Of a stretch of 64,000 bases of DNA, positions 57,700 to 64,000 are shown in pieces. Origin of the DNA: Lathyrus oleraceus (Eukaryota; Streptophyta; Magnoliopsida; Fabales; Fabaceae). Each line of letters begins with the position of its first letter. Within the stretch, counting starts at the first letter, position 1. The position numbers and the translations under genes were made by a program. The notes under the pieces were generated by a model. It was not told where the DNA came from and did not search any database. It saw only the letters and a list, made by a program, of their open reading frames with translations. The DNA is taken from contig NC_066579.1 of NCBI RefSeq assembly GCF_024323335.1, positions 237,263,475 to 237,327,474 of the forward strand. The letters run 5' to 3'.

Positions 57700-58790
57700 T
57701 ACCCGTGATACTAGTCAGTGTCATGTCAGCACCCGCGCGTGTCTTTTTCTTTGGTGTCGGTCAACACCATCTTTCGGTGTAAACATCGAGTCTTTCCCAG
57801 TCATGTGTTGATGTCTGGTCTTCTTTTGATGTCGGTCAACATCATCTTTCGATGTTCGCGATACCCTTACTCTTCCCTCAGAGTTACCTCTCCGTTGGTT
57901 TCGATAAACGTCGAGTTTTTCCTAGTTGTCCGTTGACAACTGGATGTATTTTCTTCCCCAGTAGGGTTACCTCTCCGTTGGTTTCGATAAACGTTGAATT
58001 TTTTCCTATTCGTCCGTTGACGTATAGTGATATACCTTTCCCCTCAGAGTTACCTCTCTGTTGGTTTCGATAAACGTCGAGTTTTTCCTAGTTATCCGTT
58101 GATATCTAGTTGTATCCTCCCCACAGGTCATCCGTTGATGTCTGTTCACCTCTCCGTTGGTTTCGATAAACGTTGAGTTTTTCCCAATCGTCCGTTGACG
58201 TTTGGTTGTGATTAGCTTTTTCCCCAGTAAGTCTCCTTCTCCGTTGGTGTCGATAAATGTTGAGCTTCTCCTTCTCCGTTGGTGTCGATAAACGTCGAGC
58301 TTCTCCCTTTCGTCCGTTGACGTTTGGTCGAGTCTTCCCAGTTCATCCGTCGTCCGTTGATGTCTGGTCTCCTTCTCCGTTGGTGTCGATAAACGTTGAG
58401 CTTCTCCCTTTCGTCCGTTGACGTCTGGTCGAGTCTTCTCCTTCTCCGTTGGTGTCGATAAACGTCGAGCTTCTCCCTTTCGTCCGTTGACGTCTGATCG
58501 AGTCTTCCCATTCATCCGTTGATGTTTGGTTACCTCTCTGTTGGTTTCGATAAACGTCGAGTTTTTCCTGGTCGTCCCTAGTAGAGTTACCTCTCCGTTG
58601 GTTTTGGTAAACGTCGAGTTTTTCCTATTTGTCCGTTGACATCTAGATGTATTTTCCCCGCAGTCATCCGTTGATGTCTGTTACCTCTCCGTTGGTTTCG
58701 ATAAACGTTGAGTTTTTCCTAGTTGTCCGTTGGCATCTAGTTGTAATTTCTTTCCCCATTCATCGTCCTTTGACGTCTGGATGTGATTCC
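57700..58790. repeat. Main tandem array of the F 3' UTR
   Basis: About eleven units of roughly 60-100 bp. Each has TCTCCGTTGGTTTCGATAAA, CG(T/C)(C/T)GAG, TTTTCCTAGTTGTCCGTTGA and CGTCTGG, the last two in variable combinations. GATAAA occurs near 57903, 57987, 58070, 58168, 58250, 58286, 58390, 58458, 58549 and 58701. Two older units at the start use TCGGTCAACA instead. A minus-strand open frame across it is a repeat artefact. Confidence 0.88.
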
Positions 58791-58990
58791 TGTACTTTTG
58801 AAAAAGAGAATAAAACCAAAATCCCCAGTGATAAACATCAGATCCCATTGGAAGCATCCGTTGGTGCATGTTCCTTGCTTGGATCCTCTCAGAGTGCAAA
58901 TTTTCCGGTTCTTTCGGTATTCAATCCCTGTTTACCGTGAAGGTCTGACAGCCGTTGCTCTCATCCATTCGGGTTCCCAGTTGATTGAAT

Positions 58991-58999
58991 AGGGGCAGC
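58991..58999 (+). other. Polypurine tract, element F
   Basis: AGGGGCAGC directly before the 3' LTR TGTAGC. It is short and imperfect, but in the required position. Confidence 0.6.
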
Positions 59000-60024
59000 T
59001 GTAGCACCTCAAATTTGCACCTCCCATTTTGTACATACATTTTCATTTTAGGTCATAACATTAACATTGTCCACTGCATAGCATTGCATTGTCCATTTGC
59101 CCAAGTGCAAGTCATCAGGTCAAGACTGGTCAGGAGATTCAGTCAAGCAAGCAAGCAAGTGCATTTCCTATTGAGGCAAAGCCCTAGGGTTGTTTCATTG
59201 ATTTCATATGACATAGGGATCATTTTGAAGTGGTTTGGCCAAAGATTGGATGCTCAGAAGTCATCAGTCATTGCACAATTCATCTGAAACCCTAGAAAGT
59301 CAATTGTGGTCAACTGTGCATGAATTCATGGATTTGAAGGTGGGAGATGGTTTGAAAGGCCTCATTCATGTCCATACAAGTCTCATTTGACATGTCAAAG
59401 ATCAACGTTAAAGAATTTGAGGTCAGATGAAAAGTTTCCAAAAATAGTAAGTGACCTGTAATTTCAAACTGCCAAAAATGGAAAGGTCTTCTCCTCAAGA
59501 TTACATGTTCAAGCAAGCTTCAAATGGAATTTTGTCCAGCATGAAAGTTGAAGATCTTGCTCTCACCTTTCCAAAAAGTCCAAGAACATGAATTTCTCAT
59601 GTGTGGTTGAGAAATTATGGATTGATCTTTGTCAATGGATTTTGAACTTCAAGAGAGGATAACTTTCACACCAAATGGCCAAATCATGTGGTTCTTTTTG
59701 GAACATTTCACTTTTGATATGCTCTATCATAATCATTCATTACCATTCATCAAATATCATCACAAAAATATTGCATTTTCCATGAGAATTGAATTTGAAT
59801 TTTGGAGGGAAAAGTTGATTTTGAGAATTAAGCATTGTTCACACTTCTAAGCTTCACATTTGGCTACTACATGATATTTGGAGTGTGTTTGGTTCATAAA
59901 ACGTGCACTGTAGCGACAGGTTTCATGCACATGAGGTGGATTAGCAATTTTGCATCACACTTGCATTTCACTTAAATTCATTTGCATTTGGCTAATTAGG
60001 ATTAAGGTCTTGATTAACAGCACA

Positions 60025-60031
60025 TATAAAA
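60025..60031 (+). promoter_or_regulatory. TATA box, 3' LTR of F
   Basis: CACATATAAAACC, same place as in the 5' LTR. Could read out into C. Confidence 0.5.
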
Positions 60032-63000
60032 CCATAATTCTAACAGAATTTGGCATTAACACATCATTTGCACCAGATCTAGATCCAATCACAAGAATTG
60101 CACAAACTTTTTCTCTCCATTTTTCTGCAAATTTTCTCATAGGACTTGCATTGTTCTTGCTCGATCCTTGATGCACCATCATAATTGAAGATTTTGGAAG
60201 CTAAATCCATGAACTGTTGAGCTGCTTTTGGAATTGTTGCATCAAGCTTCCATTATAGGCAGTTGCGGATTTGAACTACATCAAGCGTTGTTGAGCTGCA
60301 ATCCATCATCCATTCATCTATTGAGGAGTTATAGAGCATCTGTTTCAGCTTCTTCAAGCCTAAACTGCACGATTCCATCACTGCACTTCAATTAAGGGCA
60401 GTTTTCGATGATCAAGATTCGTGAAATTGTGCTATGCGTTTGGTAGATCTTGGATTGTAGAGTAGCCTGAGCTTTGTAGAATTGATTTTCATCAAGAATT
60501 AAGAAAGATATGTGGATTTGAAGTTTGGCACGTGAATCTTCTTGTGTTCGATCCATACATGTTAGCACGAATTAGGTTTAATGGATCTAGGATTGTTAAT
60601 GTGCATGTTAAGACGAAGCTAGTGATGTGTTCATTTTTGATTTTGGTGACAAAGTGTTCTTGAGCCTGGAAATGATGAAGAACGTGTATGAATGTTCAAG
60701 GACCCTAATATTTTCATGTCCAGAACGTGTTTAATCCGTTTCAGCCTTGCCTGCATGTGTGTTCATGTTTATCGCTCATGTATTGGGCCAAATGCTTGTT
60801 TCTGATTGGCCAGCGTTCATTTAAATGAAACGCTGCGTTTAGAGTGAGCGCCACAATTCAAATTCGAACACGGTTCGATCCTGGCTTCCAGCGTTTCATA
60901 ATTTGCCTTGACATTTTCATTCATTTACCTCACATGATCATGCCATGCCTTTCCATTGTTTTTTTGTTTTTTCTCCACATTAAAAAATTCATAACTCCAA
61001 AAATATTTGTCCAAATGAGATGAGATTTTTTGCATTGTTTTCATCATGATCTCTAGAATTTAATGATATTTTTTCAGAAATTGTGCACGTGTGGTTTTTA
61101 ATGTGGCCTAGGGTTTGTTCATACATGTGTTTTGTTGCACCTTGCTTGCCATTTTGAGTGTGAAATGATGATGCTTAATCCAATGGAGCTGAAAATTTGC
61201 ATGGTTAATCTAGACACCTTTAGGGATTTTTTGGTATAGAGTTTGTGATTTTATTATTTCTGGTTGTGAAGATATGCTATGATGAATGAAGGTGTGACAA
61301 TGTGTGTCACACCTTGGGTTGCTTAACTTTCTGATTTTATTTGCCATGCCAATTCTATGCCAATTAACCTGAATTTTTGCATGATGATACTTCTGGATGT
61401 TAGGTTTGAGTATGAATTTGTGTAGAATTTTTGAGTGCATTTCTAATTTGTTTGAGAATTTCTCTTCTGTTTGACCAATTGTGGACCTTTTGTGAGTCAT
61501 GATCTTATATGATTTGTGAAATTCTTGATGTTTATTGGATGGACCTGAAATTTTACACATGTATTCTAGACACCTTGAAGTTTGTCTTGGCTTTGGTTTT
61601 ATGTCCATATCATGTTTGAATTCTGTTTTATGCTTGCTTGAATTTGATGTATGGTTTTGTGCCTTGTTTGAGCTTGTTTGGGCATGCTTTGAATTAGGGA
61701 ATTTATTTGACATGCTTCCACTTATCCAAATGACTTGAATTTTGGTATGCTGTTCATGTTATGAGTGCTGTTTACCCATGATTTTTCTTGAGATTTATTG
61801 AGCTATGTTTGAGTTGATGTGGATTGGATCATTCTGTTTGGTTCTATGAGCTTTGAATATGCATGCTTTGCACTAAATGCCTTGTGAAATGAAATTGGTT
61901 GATGGTATGGATATGAGACCAATTGGATTTGTTTCTTATTTGATTGAACTTGATTCTTGATAATTTTCATGTTCTGTTTTGGTTTATTGCTCCCATTTTG
62001 ACCCTAGGCCTTGTCCTAGTGGTTAGTGCTTAATGTTTGAGCTTTGTTTCAGGTCAAAGAGCACAATTGCTTATACTTGATGATGTGCACTCAATTGGAG
62101 TTGGTCCATTGCTTGTTTATGACTAACCTTGAGTTTGTTTTGTAGGCTTTGAGACTTGTACTTAGGCCTTGTGGCTTGCACCTTTGTGCATTGCTTTGCT
62201 TGATTGTTGTTTGACTGTGTACAGTTAACTGTTGACCATTGTCTGTTTTACTTTTGTTTGAGTTGTGTACTGATTATGTTGGATTGTTTTCAGGTACCTT
62301 AGTTGCTATAGTTCCTTTGTGAACTTGCTTTTGCTTTGCTTGATAGCTTGAGCATTGAGGTATAATGTCTCTAACTCCATGTAGTCTGGAAGACCTGGCC
62401 TGTTATTTGGCCAGGCACCTGTCTGAAGTCCTCCTTAAGAGGCAATGCTTGTGCTTGTTTATTTTTGTCCCCATGCAGGAAAAGACCTTTGATAAGGCAA
62501 TTGGCAAATACAAGAGATGTGCAATCCATCTCCTGCTATTCAGTTGAGTCATCCCTTTGCTCACACAACTGGTGTTGATGCATTGTGGATATTAACCCAA
62601 GATCCTTGTACAGTTGTACAGTTGAGTCAGTCATAAGTGTAGAAGGGTTCCAACTTTCTGAACCCACACTTCATTTGTCTAAAGCTCTCCCAGGCCAGGG
62701 ATAAGAGCTGTGAGGCACACCCCTCACTTCCTATTTCATCTGCTTCACCCTAACTCTCAATGTTAGGGTTAAGAGCTAACATCACCCTGATACAGTGGCT
62801 TGTTTGTCGAGGTTGACATGACCCCTTGACTAAAGCCTAGCCTTGTTTGAGCCCCTCTGTTTGTATATAGTGTGTGCTATTTGTGATTGTTTGCTTTGAT
62901 TGCTTGTGCTGCTTAGGATAGCTTGCTCCCTGTGCAAGTTAGATAGCAACCTCAACTTAGGGATGATTTTGCATGATAACATCTAGGCTCGAGTCGTAGT

Positions 63001-63165
63001 CTCCCTAGTTGTGTCTCCCTTTGTTATCTGGTTAGGCTAGTCCTTTGTCCCTGCGTAGGGGAACTACGTCGCCCTGATCCTCATACCAGATGAGGTACGT
63101 AGGCAGGAGATGAGCTGATCTCTCCGGGCGCCCTTTTTGTTTTGTCTTGTGTGTGTTAGGAGATG

Positions 63166-63380
63166 GATGTAAGCCCAGCGATTGGTATTCCGTATCCTCT
63201 TGTTGTGTGCTTGGAGTCCGATGTAAGTCCAGGGATTGGCATTTGGTTTCCAGTGTGCGTGTGTTTGGTTCGGAGTCTGATGTAAGCCCAGCGATTGGAA
63301 TTCGGTTTCCATGTTTGCCTGTTTATGTGGAGTTTGACGTAAGCCCAGCGATTGGCAGTCGATTTCCTGTGTTGTTTTGT
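63166..63380. repeat. Tandem repeat, 4 copies of 54-59 bp, in the 3' LTR of F
   Basis: Counterpart of 47048-47262, with scattered point differences. Confidence 0.88.
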
Positions 63381-63848
63381 CTGGCGTGCGTGAGCCGAGC
63401 TACGAGTGCTCTGATTCTTCTTTAGTCCGAGAAGATACGTATGCATAGGATGCGACATCCTAGCGAGCACGTTTTCCCCTAGTCCGAACTACGTCGACTC
63501 TGATGTCTATGCCTGATAGACTACGTAGGCCCAGGATGCGATATCCTGCCGAGTTTAGTTTCTTTTGTTTTCCTGTGTCTCTTTCAGCCAGTGTGTTTGT
63601 TTGTGAGCAGTATTTTAGCAACCATATTCCTTCCTTTTGTGCGTGGATCCTGTCGAGTACGACGGATGCGTAGGGGTGCTAATACCTTCCCTTCGCATAA
63701 CTGACTCCCGATCCCATTCTCTTTGGTCGCGAGACCATCTCTTTTCCAGGTTTACTTCGAGCGTTTCCTTTCCCTCTTTTGGGATAAATAATGCACGGTG
63801 GCGGCTCTGTTGTTTCGTTTTCCCGCCGGTTTTTCGCGTAATGCGAAA

Positions 63849-63853
63849 GTAAT
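63849..63853. repeat. Target-site duplication GTAAT, right copy (element F)
   Basis: Matches 42877-42881; F lies exactly between. Confidence 0.93.
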
Positions 63854-63950
63854 CACAAAAAAACATAAATGAACAATATAATTGTCCATCTGCATAATAT
63901 TTGGTCACAAATTCACTTCTCTAAAATCAAAATAACAAATCATTATTCAG

Positions 63951-64000
63951 GTTGGTTCCTAACCCCATTGAATACAATGATCCTTCTCCTTCTCCATATT
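63951..64000 (+). pseudogene. pol: Element C pol, first codons of the RT exon (window edge)
   Basis: After the acceptor, one base completes the split codon and the reading is LVPNPIEYNDPSPSPY. This matches the position and style of the acidic/proline-rich N-terminus before RT in B and F (DNPIYQ). The rest is beyond the window. Confidence 0.55.

Larger units (their letters stand above)
55819..58999 (+). other. Element F 3' UTR, repeat-rich (3.2 kb)
   Basis: Noncoding. The first part (55840-56040) has repeats with GGGCATCCCGGTGAACC and AAAACCCGAAAGGGCG, shared with B. A low-repeat stretch (56040-56580) follows, then a field of CCCCAGC-type short repeats, then the main tandem array, then about 200 bp of unique sequence and the PPT. 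Such variable 3' UTR arrays are described for Ogre-like elements and can seed satellites. Confidence 0.8.
42882..63848 (+). mobile_element. Element F: complete young Tat-type LTR retrotransposon (20967 bp)
   Basis: Two 4849 bp LTRs (42882-47730 and 59000-63848), TSD GTAAT, PBS, gag-pro, intron, RT/RNase H/second RNase H/integrase, a long repeat-rich 3' UTR and a PPT. The LTRs differ at about 65 positions by eye (about 1.3 percent), with one 1 bp deletion and one 1 bp insertion that cancel. F has no ORF1 between PBS and gag, unlike A, C and D. Its frame has a TGA at 49829, a frameshift near 50503 and a TAG at 52777, so it looks non-autonomous. Same orientation as host element C. Confidence 0.93.
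59000..63848 (+). mobile_element. 3' LTR of element F (4849 bp)
   Basis: Same length as the 5' LTR. The offset of 16118 holds at both ends and shifts by one base in the middle owing to two opposite 1 bp indels. The terminal CA of the 5' LTR is AA here (GCGAAA), followed by TSD GTAAT. TATA box at 60025, tandem repeat at 63166-63380, U5 motif at 63799-63809. Confidence 0.95.
42725..63950 (+). other. Element C pro/RT intron, now containing element F
   Basis: Donor GTAATTGC at 42725, directly after an in-frame AA of codon AAG. The acceptor CATTATTCAG ends at 63950. Between them lie 157 bp, then TSD-flanked element F, then 97 bp, so the intron was about 254 bp before the insertion. The exon reading continues after the acceptor in the phase left by the donor (one base needed). 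Splice signals are read by eye only. Confidence 0.65.
32282..64000 (+). mobile_element. Element C: family-1 Ogre-type element, interrupted by element F
   Basis: LTR, PBS, leader, ORF1, gag-pro, intron donor, then F (42882-63848), then intron acceptor and start of RT running off the right edge. It inserted in D ORF1; the predicted TSD is GATGT (32277-32281). It is the most complete family-1 copy here and shows the full Ogre order up to RT. Confidence 0.85.

Noticed and set aside
58006..58515. 169-codon minus-strand open frame with repeated STPTEKE
   Set aside because: It runs across the F tandem array; the periodic protein is a by-product of the DNA repeat, with no similarity and no conservation.
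57700..58790. CRISPR-like appearance of repeats and spacers
   Set aside because: Units vary in length and order, spacers are repeat-derived, no cas genes, and the context is plant retrotransposon.
61210..61713. 167-codon minus-strand open frame in the 3' LTR of F
   Set aside because: The same region of the 5' LTR (45137-45596) is broken into two frames, so it is not maintained.

Overview
This window is plant nuclear DNA made almost entirely of nested LTR retrotransposons. I recognise no host gene. All identifiable coding sequence is of the Ty3/gypsy Tat/Ogre type. The signs are giant LTRs (4.6-6.4 kb), an extra ORF1 before gag in several copies, a stop-containing intron between protease and reverse transcriptase, two RNase H domains before the integrase, and a 3' region full of tandem repeats. 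Elements of this kind dominate Fabeae legumes (pea, vetch, lentil, Lathyrus), so a pea-like genome is my best guess. That is inference from element type, not from a host gene.

Layout, left to right. (1) Element A, minus strand, 1-11050: gag (running off the left edge), ORF1, leader, primer-binding site and a 6.35 kb LTR. (2) 11051-11281: 3' end of a plus-strand family-1 LTR into which A inserted. (3) Element B, minus strand, 11282-20399: protease end, intron, RT, RNase H, integrase and 3' UTR, split by a complete minus-strand family-1 solo LTR (G, 13924-18754, TSD GGTAC). (4) A staircase of three plus-strand family-1 elements. E (LTR 20400-25181 plus leader) is cut by D (LTR 25581-30307 plus leader and ORF1). 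D is cut inside ORF1 by C (LTR 32282-36865, leader, ORF1, gag-pro). (5) Element F, 42882-63848, is a complete young element with two 4849 bp LTRs and TSD GTAAT. It sits inside the gag-pro/RT intron of C, whose RT exon resumes at 63951 and runs off the right edge.

How the parts work together. In each element the LTR supplies promoter and polyadenylation, and a tRNA-primed site just downstream starts reverse transcription. Gag forms the particle, protease cleaves it, RT with two RNase H domains makes the cDNA, and integrase inserts it. An intron whose donor GTAA also contains the Gag-Pro stop codon separates gag-pro from pol in B, C and F, so splicing would decide the Gag-Pro to Pol ratio. Every coding region here carries stops, frameshifts or truncations, including in young F (LTR divergence about 1.3 percent by eye), so none looks autonomous.

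Most notable: the predicted five-level nesting B>E>D>C>F; the insertion of F into an intron with both splice sites kept; a second copy of the primer-binding-site sequence inside the U5 of every LTR end; the DUF7745-like/coiled-coil ORF1; a conserved LTR hairpin; a non-canonical Gag zinc knuckle; and tandem arrays in the F 3' UTR.
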